DNA of 64,000 nucleotides, taken from assembly GCA_046329055.1 (NCBI GenBank), contig JAXLVK010000013.1, positions 1 through 64,000 on the forward strand. The letters run 5' to 3'. Each line of letters begins with the position of its first letter. The stretch's first letter is position 1. Below are positions 42,801-51,444 of the stretch, one piece after another. The notes under the pieces were generated by a model that was not told where the DNA came from, did no database searches, and saw only the letters and a program-made list of their open reading frames with translations. A program made the translations under genes and the position numbers. Source of the stretch: JADKCL01 sp046329055. GTDB taxonomy: Bacteria > Bacteroidota > Bacteroidia > J057 > JADKCL01.

Positions 42801-45640
42801 CGCTCATCGTGCATGGCGCATTCTATGTGGATTGGGACAGCGCCGATCCCGGCCTGAGCAGCTACCATTCCGCTGGCCCGATGGCGAATCCTGCGGTCAG
42901 CACGACCTACCACTTCACCGCGACCGACGTGGGCCGCTGCGACACCATCCGGGACAGCATCGTGGTCATGGTGCGGGGCATCGCGGACCCGGACACCACC
43001 CTCTGTCTCGGCTCGGCTGTGACCTTGCACGCGGTGGGGGCCGGACCCTGGCTCTGGACACCGGGCGGGGCCACGACAGACTCGCTGCTGGTTGCACCTT
43101 CCGTTTCCACGACGTATATTTTGCACATGGACTCCACTGGTGGATGCGACCTCGACTCCGTGCGCGTCAACGTGCTGCCCTTCGCCTGCTGCTGGGTGCC
43201 GGGGGCAACGATTTTGTTCCGGGAGCGGACGTCCACGCTGGGCAACCTCAATGGCGGGACATTCCATGTGATCGACACGTTGTTTGTGGATGCGAACGCC
43301 TCTTTCATGGGGTGTACTTTCTGGATGGACTCGATGGCGGTTGTGTATGTGCTGCCCAATGTGACCTTGCAGACACAGAACTGCACCTTCCAGGCGGCTT
43401 GCCCTTGGATGTGGGGGGGGGTGAAGTTGCAGGCTGCGAATTCGAGGTTTGTTTCATTCCGTGACCGGTTCCTTTCAGCGGTGCGGGGCGTTTGGTCGCG
43501 GGCAGGCGCGCCCTTTGACATCCGGGAGTCGCGGTTCGAGGGCTGCTGGGTGGGTGTGTACGCGGGCACGCTGGGAACGGGTGTCTCCGGACCGCATCCC
43601 GGCCGCATCGAGGGATGTACCTTCGGGGGCGCGGCCTTGCTGGCTCCGTACGCCGCGCATCCACTTGCCTGGGCGGGTGTGGAGCTGAACCAAGTGGACG
43701 GGTTCACGCTCGGGGTTCCGCTCGGCCTGCAAAACAGGTTTGACAGGCTGCAGCATGGCTTGTATGCTGATCGCAGCAGCGTGACCGTCAATAACAACAT
43801 GTTCACCAACATGCAGCGCGGCACCGTGTCGCCCTGGCTGGGGCTGGGGGCGGGAGTGCGCTGCGTGAATCCGCCCGGTGTGGGCTTCGGCAACTACTCC
43901 ACGGTGGTGGGGCATCCCACGGCGACCACGCAACCCCAGCTGGGACAGCATGGCAACGTCTTCACGGCATGCTCGCTGGGGGTGCATGTGCGGGGGCGGA
44001 CGGCAGTGCGGGTGAGGGGGAACACACTGAACTTCAACCGGACTGGGACTTCCCTGGGCAACCTTTCCACAGGCGCGAGCGGAAGCCTGGTATGGGTGGA
44101 TTACAACAGGCATGAGAACGACTCGCTGGCGATCCTGGTCGGCAACTCCAGCAACATCAACGGGCATGTGGAGTGGAACACCATCAACGGGACGTCCGCA
44201 TTTGCGACCGCCCTCCACCATGGCATCCGTTGCGAAAACCTGACACACAGTCCGTTGCCAGCGAGCAACTACCCCTTCCGGGTGTACAGGAACACCCTGA
44301 AACTGCGCGGCCACGGGATCTGGGTGCAGATGGGCAACAAGGCGCGCATACAGCATAACAGCATCACCATCCTGCCGCAGCAACCCAATGACAGGCTGAG
44401 AGGAATCATGGTGAACTCCTCGCGTGACGCGCAGATTCATAAGAACCACCTGTACTCGAACTCGTTGGGGGCCAAGCTGAAGCAGGTTGAGGGCATCCAT
44501 GTGTATGCCAGCGGCGGGGCTGCTGTGACCTGCGACACCACGGAGTCGTTTGGGCAGCATGTGGTGTTTGAGGGGAAGTGCCTCGGCTCCACGTTCAAGG
44601 GGAATCGTATGGAAAAGGGGCTGACTGGCCTGGTGTACCTGCAGCAAGGGGAAATCGGGCAGCAGGGGGGTCCTGGCCTCCCGACTGCCAATCAATGGGT
44701 GGGTGTGTTTGACACGGCGCATACGTATGCGTATTTCTCAAATGGGTTGGCCTCTGTTCTCTGGACGAGCCCTGGGGGCGTATGGGAGCCGACAGTGAAT
44801 CGAGCTTCAACAGGGTTCCTTCCTATGACACCGCAGATCACGAATTCAGGCGCCTATTCCTGCCCCACCCTGCTGTCCGCCAACTCCAAGGTGGATGCCG
44901 TCATCGATGCAGCCCGTGCCACAGCACCCACGACCACACTGGACAGCGCGATAGACTATCGGGCCAAAGAGTGGGCTTATGAGGAGATACTCGATGACTC
45001 CTCGCTGCTGACGGCCGACACGACGATACAGAGGTTCTATGACAGCGTGGCCATTCGGGACATGGGCGCTGCGGTGAGGGCAAGCAATGAGCTTGAAAAA
45101 CCTGACACCACGACCGCCATCATTGAGACAGCCCTGGTCAGCCCCATCACGGACATCCTCGGCAACCACAAGGAGGCGCTGGAGATCAGGGTGGACGATG
45201 GCGAGATCGACTCTGTTGAGCTGTCACAACTGCTGGCGTTGGCGGCGCAGTGCGAGGAGTTGGGCGGCAAGGCCGTGAACATGGCCCGCTCCATGCTGGC
45301 CCTGGAGGGGATCTACATCTGGGAGGACCCTGAATGCGGGCCGCCCCCCAAGGAGGTGAGGAAGGCGGGGATCAGCGACCAAGAGGCAACCGCTTATGGC
45401 GCCGAATGCTGGCCCAACCCGGCTGACGGGATGGTCTTCCTGAAGTTCGCCGGGGCGGAGGTTGCCGGGACGCTGACCGTCCACGGAAGCTCGGGACAGG
45501 TCCTGCTGTCCCGCAGGTTCGACTACACCGGGGAGCCGATCGCCATTGACACCCGGCACTGGGCTCAGGGCTTGACCCTGGTGTCCGTGGAAACGGTGGA
45601 TGGCAGGCGGTTTGCTTGGAGAGTGGTCTTGCAACGATGA
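39827..45640 (+). CDS. Main part of the giant LamG/PKD/beta-helix T9SS protein
   Basis: About 1937 residues continuing the LamG domain (GGVLNFTHSGATDHLVADLDEFAVYD). Then a large region without a recognised family (about 60-700), rich in Trp, Tyr and His, perhaps an enzymatic or glycan-binding module. A PKD domain (TVEWGDGTRSYGSGDN) and three Ig-like adhesin repeats (ADTTVCRDMGVVLQG type) occupy about 800-1110. A right-handed beta-helix region (about 1115-1600; NNNMFTNMQRGT, IQHNSITI) comes next, then a helical stretch (about 1680-1850), and a C-terminal T9SS sorting domain (ECWPNPADGMVFLKF to LVSVETVDGRRFAWRVVLQR). The TTG at 39827 is an artefact of the frameshift, not a true start. It overlaps the next gene by ATGA. 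Confidence 0.85.
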   Translation: MNNGGVLNFTHSGATDHLVADLDEFAVYDTVLPPQLVWEHYQQGLAGQAINYTQQSPVATYPFPGPVEEGEVNLLEFPPAWPNVPLSPLELFNTYPHPRYSAIDSIRPLIPFVADAEPFRHGADIPRSHSEARLMLEHLAWDWNYYMYCGSTHGNYMYFHRGTTTTPDSNYYQFHILRSLNNPANNGLPRSLITYWNKISESFLHDGDTLSGYYRSPIILQQSGLPAWFNPPALADSFFVRDSSLATPLLPWGPPVRDGLPQPPGRFRLNWAMAAHPFWPRYQLLGSDGLVQAQLVDTFMSYLSNPYIDMVAENDEVVGIFPDPFVFGDAEITRDWHANFPGWDTRAYQGFRGNQFRWSYQVQWLNRINSHNGTAGRPNTETWWYEMQGRPHSYAQARPIIENRDARHRAGPTFYANNPHWWRHGRNSLTGMDQLCISLRHQLEAGDSIWFPAVSPGYNDNGDWKIEDVDMIRPGQYLGVLKAMGIMGAESYNTMIQQYSPQAGFFQIPANWRAWHLPMASYAQAVTSRLRRFLYDGEVLAGDTAVTYNNGSGPTFFTFSTGNNNDLITGRKLRGQFVYLIGASAQRTGNMQSQGPKEKVVAFRFHHDNGSTIYNHFRIRERLQGSTYILDRTNPTAPVFYQLDRWHEWKEPGHWCRDFDWEAEVWDSAAATAGILTERPVPATSGDFTEFTSYVRQGSGGGWTRYYFRPTGDDQDTLYAWVRARNNAGVGRVVQFQSPGAGSGSIWVQPDTAFGWHGKDVNGVLIPLGPLDTSLHYIEVRPQGTLVDIDRVVLFRNPIDYTSIPMLALILPHSDSVCLGDSAWIWKRIGFMGCMDWTVEWGDGTRSYGSGDNPLQYSAYEAHKYQYPGSYEVVLTVTNMTLGATEADTVVVFVGAPVVDAGADTTVCRDMGVVLQGHVGAGTTAFHWLGDTALSDTTILNPVATVGSSQYFYLTADSGVCSMTDSVWVTAVGLDSVAWQDTVWICLGQPDTLIVHGAFYVDWDSADPGLSSYHSAGPMANPAVSTTYHFTATDVGRCDTIRDSIVVMVRGIADPDTTLCLGSAVTLHAVGAGPWLWTPGGATTDSLLVAPSVSTTYILHMDSTGGCDLDSVRVNVLPFACCWVPGATILFRERTSTLGNLNGGTFHVIDTLFVDANASFMGCTFWMDSMAVVYVLPNVTLQTQNCTFQAACPWMWGGVKLQAANSRFVSFRDRFLSAVRGVWSRAGAPFDIRESRFEGCWVGVYAGTLGTGVSGPHPGRIEGCTFGGAALLAPYAAHPLAWAGVELNQVDGFTLGVPLGLQNRFDRLQHGLYADRSSVTVNNNMFTNMQRGTVSPWLGLGAGVRCVNPPGVGFGNYSTVVGHPTATTQPQLGQHGNVFTACSLGVHVRGRTAVRVRGNTLNFNRTGTSLGNLSTGASGSLVWVDYNRHENDSLAILVGNSSNINGHVEWNTINGTSAFATALHHGIRCENLTHSPLPASNYPFRVYRNTLKLRGHGIWVQMGNKARIQHNSITILPQQPNDRLRGIMVNSSRDAQIHKNHLYSNSLGAKLKQVEGIHVYASGGAAVTCDTTESFGQHVVFEGKCLGSTFKGNRMEKGLTGLVYLQQGEIGQQGGPGLPTANQWVGVFDTAHTYAYFSNGLASVLWTSPGGVWEPTVNRASTGFLPMTPQITNSGAYSCPTLLSANSKVDAVIDAARATAPTTTLDSAIDYRAKEWAYEEILDDSSLLTADTTIQRFYDSVAIRDMGAAVRASNELEKPDTTTAIIETALVSPITDILGNHKEALEIRVDDGEIDSVELSQLLALAAQCEELGGKAVNMARSMLALEGIYIWEDPECGPPPKEVRKAGISDQEATAYGAECWPNPADGMVFLKFAGAEVAGTLTVHGSSGQVLLSRRFDYTGEPIAIDTRHWAQGLTLVSVETVDGRRFAWRVVLQR

Positions 45641-48075
45641 AGGCACAGTCAGTAAATGGAATGAAAAGACTCTGGGCATATATGGTGGTCTTGCTGTGCG
45701 GGGGGTTGCAAAGCCTCCCCGCGCAGCAGGACTGGTCCTGGGTCTTCGGGGATTCCATCCTGATGCGGTTTCCGGGAGGCGGGACGCCCGTGGTGGACTC
45801 GCTGGCCCGGACGACATACAACTTTGAAACTATTAGTTGCATATCAGATTCGTTAGGCAACCTCCTTTATTATGTCGGAGAGGATTCGCTCTACAGGGCC
45901 AATGGGACGGTTCCGCCCGGGGGAATGGATCTCCATTTGAGCGGGCTTACTAATGGCTCAATTCTTGTACCCGTCTGGGGCAAGACCGAATACCTATCAT
46001 TCATTGTGAGCTTTTTATGTCCCAATTCGATGTGTCCCTATTTGTCAAAAATATCCATTACTGATGGTCAAGATAGTGTTGTGCTAAATGCAAGCCTTGG
46101 GATTTACCAGCCTTTCAATCCATTGGCGGAGAAAGTGTCTGCGGTGCGAGACGCAGGTGGCACGGGTTGGTGGGTGCTTTATCATGGCGGACACGACAAG
46201 GTGTTCATCAAATTCCATGTGGAGGGTGACCGTGTGGCTCCGATGGTATTGCAATCCATAGGTTCCCTGCATGAGGGTATATTCCAGAACCCTTATTTCA
46301 CGATTGGGGAAATAACGTTCTCCCCCCAAGGAGACAAACTGCTGGTGGTCACCTACACTGGCATCGTGGACATCTTCGACTTCGACAGATGTACGGGGGA
46401 GCTGAGCAACTGGGACAGCCTGGGAACTACGGCCCCATTGCAACCGGGACCCAACACCTTTTATGGCTGCTCCTTCTCCCCGGACGGCACCAAAATCTAT
46501 GTATCCGAGGGCGATGTCCCTCCAACCGTCAACCACCTCTACCAATGGGACTTGACAGCATCAGACATCCGGGCGAGCAAAACGCTTATCTTCACGGCAC
46601 CGAATTCGGTGATCCTTGGGCAGCATCAATTGGGGCCGGATGGGAAGATTTACATGACCCAATTGAATCAAATCGACTCCTTGAATCCAGCCAATTACGC
46701 ATTGTCTGTCATCAATGACCCCAATCAAGCCGGGACGGCCTGCAACTTCACCTACCTCAGTTTGGGCCTGAAAGGCCGCCGTACCACAGGCAGCCTCCCC
46801 AACCTCCCGAACTTCAACCTCCCCCCTATGGTGGCGCAAGTCGCGGAGGCGGGGCCTCGGCCTCCCAAAATCTGCCCCGGCGACAGTGTGCGGATCGGCT
46901 ACCCGGACAGCACGGGCGGGGTGGTGACCTACCGCTGGAAGCCACATGCGGGCATCGAGGACACCACCGCTGCATATACCTGGGCCGCGCCGGACACCAC
47001 GACATGGTACTACCTTACGGCGGTGGACACGCAAATGGGATTGCCCTGCGGGAAAACGGTGGACTCGGTGCTGGTGGAGGTGGTGGCACAGGGCGAGATT
47101 CCGAATGTGAGCTTGGGGGCTGACACCACCATCTGCACCGGGACGGGCGTCACGCTGGATGCAGGGCTGGTGCTGGGATGGGAGTACTTATGGAGCAACG
47201 GGGACAGTCTGGCACAGATCACCATCTCGGGTGCCGGAGCCTATTCAGTGACAGTGACGAACCCGGCGGACACCTTGCACTGCTACAAGGATGTGGACAC
47301 GATTCTCTTAAGCAATTACCCCGCCCCGCAGACGCTACCTGTCGACTTCGCGGGCGGCGACACGGTGGCCTGCAGGGGTGACACGGTGCGGCTGGGCATG
47401 GTTTCTGTGCCGGGCTGGAATTACCTCTGGTCGCCGGGCGGGTGGCTGGACTCCACGACTGTAGCGGAGCCGCAGTCGTGGAGTCTTGTCACGCAGGTGT
47501 ATGCGGTGGTGGCGACCGACAGCGCGAGTGGCGGGGTCTGTGCATTGATGGTTGACTCGATCCTTGTGACTGTGGAGCAGCCCTTCGTGCATGAGGCTCC
47601 AGGTGATGTGACTTTCTGCCCCGGGGAGTGCTTTGAGATCGGTGTTGCGTCAGTTGCTGGACTGGATTATCGCTGGTCGCCAACCACAGGACTGAGCGAC
47701 GCGACCGCCGCGCTCACGCGGGCGCAGCCTGTGTCAAGCATGGTCTATACCCTCACTGTCACGAATCCCACCATGCAGAGCGCGAACTGCCGCGAGAAGC
47801 AGTTCGCGGTCGTGGCCAGTGCAGACGCATGCAACAGGCCCACTTTCATAGCCAAAAACGGTAATGGGATCGCGGAGATGCTGGACTTGGGTGACCATGC
47901 CGGGCGGGTGGAATTGCGGGTATGGGACGTGGCGGGGCGGCTGGTGTACCGCGACATGGACTACCGCAATGACTGGGACACCGCTGGGCTGGCCCACGGA
48001 ATGTACATCTACCAAGTGGCAGTCAAGGGCGAATGCCCGTCCAGCTTCACGGGGAAGATCCTGGCGCTGCGATGA
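45637..48075 (+). CDS. Secreted propeller/Ig-like T9SS cargo protein
   Basis: An 812-residue protein whose ATG overlaps the previous stop (ATGA), so it is translationally coupled. The signal peptide is MKRLWAYMVVLLCGGLQSLPAQ-like. Residues about 30-390 look like a seven-bladed propeller of lactonase/DUF type (FSPQGDKLLVVTYTGIVDIFDFD, FSPDGTKIYVSEGDV, GPDGKIYMTQLNQ). Three or four Ig/PKD-like domains with ADTTICTGTGVTLDAG-type motifs follow (about 400-720), then a T9SS sorting domain (VELRVWDVAGRLVYRDMDY, LAHGMYIYQVAVKG). An AT-richer patch at 45830-46100 falls inside the propeller. Last gene of the three-gene operon. Confidence 0.88.
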   Translation: MKAQSVNGMKRLWAYMVVLLCGGLQSLPAQQDWSWVFGDSILMRFPGGGTPVVDSLARTTYNFETISCISDSLGNLLYYVGEDSLYRANGTVPPGGMDLHLSGLTNGSILVPVWGKTEYLSFIVSFLCPNSMCPYLSKISITDGQDSVVLNASLGIYQPFNPLAEKVSAVRDAGGTGWWVLYHGGHDKVFIKFHVEGDRVAPMVLQSIGSLHEGIFQNPYFTIGEITFSPQGDKLLVVTYTGIVDIFDFDRCTGELSNWDSLGTTAPLQPGPNTFYGCSFSPDGTKIYVSEGDVPPTVNHLYQWDLTASDIRASKTLIFTAPNSVILGQHQLGPDGKIYMTQLNQIDSLNPANYALSVINDPNQAGTACNFTYLSLGLKGRRTTGSLPNLPNFNLPPMVAQVAEAGPRPPKICPGDSVRIGYPDSTGGVVTYRWKPHAGIEDTTAAYTWAAPDTTTWYYLTAVDTQMGLPCGKTVDSVLVEVVAQGEIPNVSLGADTTICTGTGVTLDAGLVLGWEYLWSNGDSLAQITISGAGAYSVTVTNPADTLHCYKDVDTILLSNYPAPQTLPVDFAGGDTVACRGDTVRLGMVSVPGWNYLWSPGGWLDSTTVAEPQSWSLVTQVYAVVATDSASGGVCALMVDSILVTVEQPFVHEAPGDVTFCPGECFEIGVASVAGLDYRWSPTTGLSDATAALTRAQPVSSMVYTLTVTNPTMQSANCREKQFAVVASADACNRPTFIAKNGNGIAEMLDLGDHAGRVELRVWDVAGRLVYRDMDYRNDWDTAGLAHGMYIYQVAVKGECPSSFTGKILALR

Positions 48076-48095
48076 GGGCCGGGAAAACACGATAG

Positions 48096-48190
48096 GGATC
48101 GGAGGGGCGCGAAGCGGTCGCGGCACGCGACGGGACCCCCGCAGAGCCCGACCCCGGAGGCCGAGGCACGAGGCCGCAGGGGGATCGCCC
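48096..48190. other. Very GC-rich structured intergenic element
   Basis: A block of about 95 bp, far richer in G and C than its surroundings, between the T9SS cargo gene and the first dioxygenase gene. It contains complementary runs (GGGACCCCCGC against GCAGGGGGATC; GGTCGCG against CGCGAC) and can fold extensively. It may be a terminator region or a copy of a dispersed intergenic repeat. No open frame supported. Confidence 0.4.
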
Positions 48191-48315
48191 AAGAAAGCAA
48201 ACCACATTTCATTCATCGTAACTGGCATTGCTGATTGATCTCGTCTATTTCGGGAATAACCCTCAATTGATTATCATTGTAACAGAGGATGGAAAAATGA
48301 CCGTCCAGCCGGAGA

Positions 48316-49353
48316 ATGCCCATGCACCAAGTATTCCGTGACGCCGACCTCCAAGCGCAGTTTGAGCGCGACGGCTACCTGCTGATCGATTTCCTGGATG
48401 CCACGACGGTGGAGCATCTCCGCGCCTACTACGCGACGCATACTCCACAGGAAAAACCTGCCTACGGCTTCCATGTGAGCCTGGACGACCGGGACAGGGA
48501 CCAAAGCAATTCCGTGACGGAGGAGCTGTACCGGGTGCTCACGCCCTTCGTGGCGCAGCACTTCCAGGACTTCCAGATTTTCACCAGCAGTTTCGTGATC
48601 AAGGAGACCAATCCAAAAGGGGTGGTGCCGCCGCATCAAGACTGGACGTTCGTGGATGAGAAGGAATACTGGTCGGCGACGCTGTGGATCCCGTTGGTGG
48701 ATGTGGACATGGACAATGGCTGCCTCGGCGTGATCAAGGGCAGTCACCGCTACTTCGACTGGCCGCGCTGCTCGCCAAGCCCGCAGTTCCGGACGCCGCT
48801 CGGAGAGCACATGTTCACGATTTTCCCCTACCTGACCCTGGTGCCGATGAAGGCGGGGCAGGCGATCATCTTCGACAACCGCACCCTGCACGCCAGCCCA
48901 CCGAATACCACCGACAGCCCACGGCTCGCGGCGGGCATCGGCGTCACGCACAAGGATGCGAAGCTCTTCCACCACTACCTGCTGCCGGGACAGGGACCGG
49001 AGACGGTGGAGGTCTATGCCATCACCCGGGAGTTTTTCCTGGATTACAACAATGGCGGCCTGAGCGAGCTCCACAACCGGGGTGAGAAAATCACGGGTTG
49101 GGACGCGGTTGGAACTTATCCATTGAGTTTGCCGCGCATCAACCCTGAAGAATTGCAGGCATTGATCAAGAGCCATCCCGACAATGTGGTGAATGTGCCG
49201 CTGATCGAGAAGATGGCCCGCCTCTTCAATTACAATCTGGACGGCAGCAAGAAGGAGGAGCCCAAGCCTGTGGAGGCTGCCCCGCCGCCACCGCAGGCGC
49301 AGCCCGTCGCCGAAAAGCGTGGATTTTTCAGCCGCATTTTCTCCCGCCGATGA
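48316..49353 (+). CDS. Phytanoyl-CoA dioxygenase (PhyH) family protein
   Basis: A 345-residue Fe(II)/2-oxoglutarate dioxygenase of the PhyH type. The iron ligands are His107 and Asp109 (PPHQDWTFVDE) and His192 (TLHASPP); Arg203 should hold 2-oxoglutarate. PLVDVDMDNGCLGVIKGSHR is the usual strand-turn. The last 45 residues are a proline/alanine linker ending in a basic aromatic tail, R-G-F-F-S-R-I-F. The next gene, with two more PhyH domains, overlaps it by ATGA. The substrate is unknown; PhyH relatives hydroxylate lipids, amino acids or natural-product intermediates. The start is ATG 48316, with 48322 also possible. Confidence 0.88.
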   Translation: MPMHQVFRDADLQAQFERDGYLLIDFLDATTVEHLRAYYATHTPQEKPAYGFHVSLDDRDRDQSNSVTEELYRVLTPFVAQHFQDFQIFTSSFVIKETNPKGVVPPHQDWTFVDEKEYWSATLWIPLVDVDMDNGCLGVIKGSHRYFDWPRCSPSPQFRTPLGEHMFTIFPYLTLVPMKAGQAIIFDNRTLHASPPNTTDSPRLAAGIGVTHKDAKLFHHYLLPGQGPETVEVYAITREFFLDYNNGGLSELHNRGEKITGWDAVGTYPLSLPRINPEELQALIKSHPDNVVNVPLIEKMARLFNYNLDGSKKEEPKPVEAAPPPPQAQPVAEKRGFFSRIFSRR

Positions 49354-51137
49354 TCACTGCCGCCTCTCGCGCCCAAATTTTCGCCCATCCCGAACAGCAC
49401 CGCGCCTTCGAACGGGACGGTTATGTGATCCTGGATTTTTTCCAGCCGGATGAAATCGAGCGTATGAAGGCATTGTTCGAGGAGGTGCGGCCGCAGGGCA
49501 GGACGGGTTTCTATACAACGACCTACGAAAACGATCCTGAATACCGCACCAAGGTGGACCTGGGGCTGCGGGAGATCTTTCACCGCCCCGTGAGCGGGAA
49601 TTTCCAGGACTTCAAGTATTTCTTCTCCTCCTTCATCGTGAAGGCGCCCGATCCCAAGAGCGCATTGATCCTGCATCAGGACATGACTTTGGTGGATGAG
49701 GCGCGGTATCCGGGGCTGAACATCTGGGCACCGTTGGTGGACCTGACCATGGAAAATGGCCCGATTTACGTCCTTCCGGGCAGCCACCGCCTCAAGCCGA
49801 CTTACCGTGGCAGCTCCTTGCCGGATGTCTATGACGGCATCGAGAAAGAGGTGATTTCGTTGATGACACCGCTACTGCTGCGTGCCGGGCAGGCTGTGGC
49901 ATTTGACCAAAGTGTCTTCCACTACAGCCCCTCGAACCTGAGCGACCGGGAACGGATCGTCGTCAACACCTTCATTTCCCACAAGGACGCCCAAATCCGC
50001 ATCTGCTGGCACGACAAGCAGAATGCCCCCGACAAGGTCGAGCTGTTCGCGCAGGAGGAGGACTTCCTCCGCAAATACACCAATTTCGGCACCGACATTT
50101 TCAGCCGCCCAAGCATCGGGCACAGTCTCGGCTACGTGGACTACAACTTCCCGAAACTGACCGTCGCGGAATTGGAGGCGCGGTATGGGAAGTCTGCCCC
50201 GGAGGCCAAGCCCGGCAGCCGCCGCGACCCGCAGGTGATGCCCATTTTCGTGAATGCCGATCATCAGCGGGAGTTTGACACAAAGGGTTTTGTGCAGATC
50301 GACTTGCTGCGGCCGGAGGACATCACCGCCTTGCGGGAGCTGTATGCAAGCTACTTCCCGGAGTCGCCCAAGGCATTTCACAGCAGCAGCTACCTCCACG
50401 ACTTCGCCCAGAAAAAGGAGATCAGCAACGCCATCGTGGAGATCATGCGCCCCCGGCTCGACCGGATTTTCCACAATTTCTTCTACTTCGGGTCGGCATT
50501 CCTCACGAAAAATACTGGTCGGGAAAGCCAAATGCCCCTGCATCAGGACTGGACCATCGTGGACGAGTCGCGGTATGTGGCGGTGAACATCTGGAGCCCG
50601 CTGCAGGACACGGACGCCCAAAACGGCGGCTTGCAAGTGCTGCCGGGTAGCCATCGCTTCCTGCCCATCCTGCGCTGTCCGACCCTGCCCTTCTTTTTCG
50701 AGCCCTACAATGCACAGATTCAGCCGCACCTGCTGCAACTCACCGTTCCAGCGGGTCAGGCGGTGGTTTTGAATCAGGCGCTGCTCCATGCGAGCCCGCC
50801 GAACATGAGCGGCAGCATGCGCCTCGCCATCACCACCGGCATCAAGACGGCCCAGGCACCCATGCGCTTCCATTATCAACCCGAGCCCGGCAAGATCGAG
50901 GTATTCGCGATGGATGACGATTTCCTGTTGCGCTTCGATGACTTCCACAAGGACATTTATGAGCGACCCAAGTTTGGGGAGTCCTTGGGGGTGATCCTGT
51001 TTGAGCAGGCGCATCCGGGAGATGAGATGATTTTGCGCATGATTCGGAAGGCGAATCCGGTGATCGAGGAGACAAAACCTGCCCTAGAGGGCGTTTCTGT
51101 GCATCGGGGCTTCTTTGCCCGGCTGTTCGGGAGATGA
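49350..51137 (+). CDS. Tandem PhyH double-dioxygenase
   Basis: A 595-residue protein with two complete PhyH domains, about twice the family's usual length. Domain 1 (about 10-275): His109, Asp111, His191, Arg202. Domain 2 (about 298-570): His398, Asp400, His480, Arg491. Both keep all iron and 2-oxoglutarate residues, so both may be active. Domain 2 resembles the preceding gene product (HQDWTIVDE, LLHASPPNMSG) more than domain 1 does. The C-terminus ends R-G-F-F-A-R-L-F, the same tail as the upstream protein. It overlaps the upstream gene by 4 bp. Three related oxygenase domains in one operon suggest consecutive or parallel hydroxylations. Confidence 0.88.
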   Translation: MITAASRAQIFAHPEQHRAFERDGYVILDFFQPDEIERMKALFEEVRPQGRTGFYTTTYENDPEYRTKVDLGLREIFHRPVSGNFQDFKYFFSSFIVKAPDPKSALILHQDMTLVDEARYPGLNIWAPLVDLTMENGPIYVLPGSHRLKPTYRGSSLPDVYDGIEKEVISLMTPLLLRAGQAVAFDQSVFHYSPSNLSDRERIVVNTFISHKDAQIRICWHDKQNAPDKVELFAQEEDFLRKYTNFGTDIFSRPSIGHSLGYVDYNFPKLTVAELEARYGKSAPEAKPGSRRDPQVMPIFVNADHQREFDTKGFVQIDLLRPEDITALRELYASYFPESPKAFHSSSYLHDFAQKKEISNAIVEIMRPRLDRIFHNFFYFGSAFLTKNTGRESQMPLHQDWTIVDESRYVAVNIWSPLQDTDAQNGGLQVLPGSHRFLPILRCPTLPFFFEPYNAQIQPHLLQLTVPAGQAVVLNQALLHASPPNMSGSMRLAITTGIKTAQAPMRFHYQPEPGKIEVFAMDDDFLLRFDDFHKDIYERPKFGESLGVILFEQAHPGDEMILRMIRKANPVIEETKPALEGVSVHRGFFARLFGR

Positions 51138-51210
51138 CCTTTGTGACAAGTATTTGCGTAGGCATAGTTTAGTTCCTACCTTTTGATTGATCATTGACGC
51201 CTACATCGAC

Positions 51211-51444
51211 ATGGAAGCACCAGAAGCAAAAGCGGAGAGGGAGAAGCTGGAGAAAGAGGCATTGGAGAAGAAGGTAAAGGAGGCAAAAGAGAAAAGGAAG
51301 AATACCCGAGAGATCATCATCACGGTCCCTGGTGGCAGTGTATCTGCTACTCGTGACAGTGTTTACCACACTGTGGATCTTCACCAATTGCTTCCAATGC
51401 TGGAAAATCAAGCTCGGGATGATCAGCACATTCAATGTAAATGA
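51211..51444 (+). CDS. N-terminal charged helix, probably part of the next membrane protein
   Basis: A 77-codon frame from ATG 51211. Residues 3-35 are a dense Lys/Glu coiled-coil-like helix (EAKAEREKLEKEALEKKV), followed by REIIITVP. The rest (after about 51330) loses coding character. Removing one G from CCTGGTGGC at about 51329-51335 joins it in frame to the next entry, giving TVPVAVYLLLVTVF, a natural entry into a membrane helix, and a 280-residue protein. Probably one gene with a frameshift. Confidence 0.5.
   Translation: MEAPEAKAEREKLEKEALEKKVKEAKEKRKNTREIIITVPGGSVSATRDSVYHTVDLHQLLPMLENQARDDQHIQCK

Noticed and set aside
41693..43267. 524-residue open frame antisense to the LamG/PKD gene
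   Set aside because: Arg/His/Pro-rich composition typical of antisense to GC-rich coding sequence; the sense strand has recognisable PKD and Ig-like domains.
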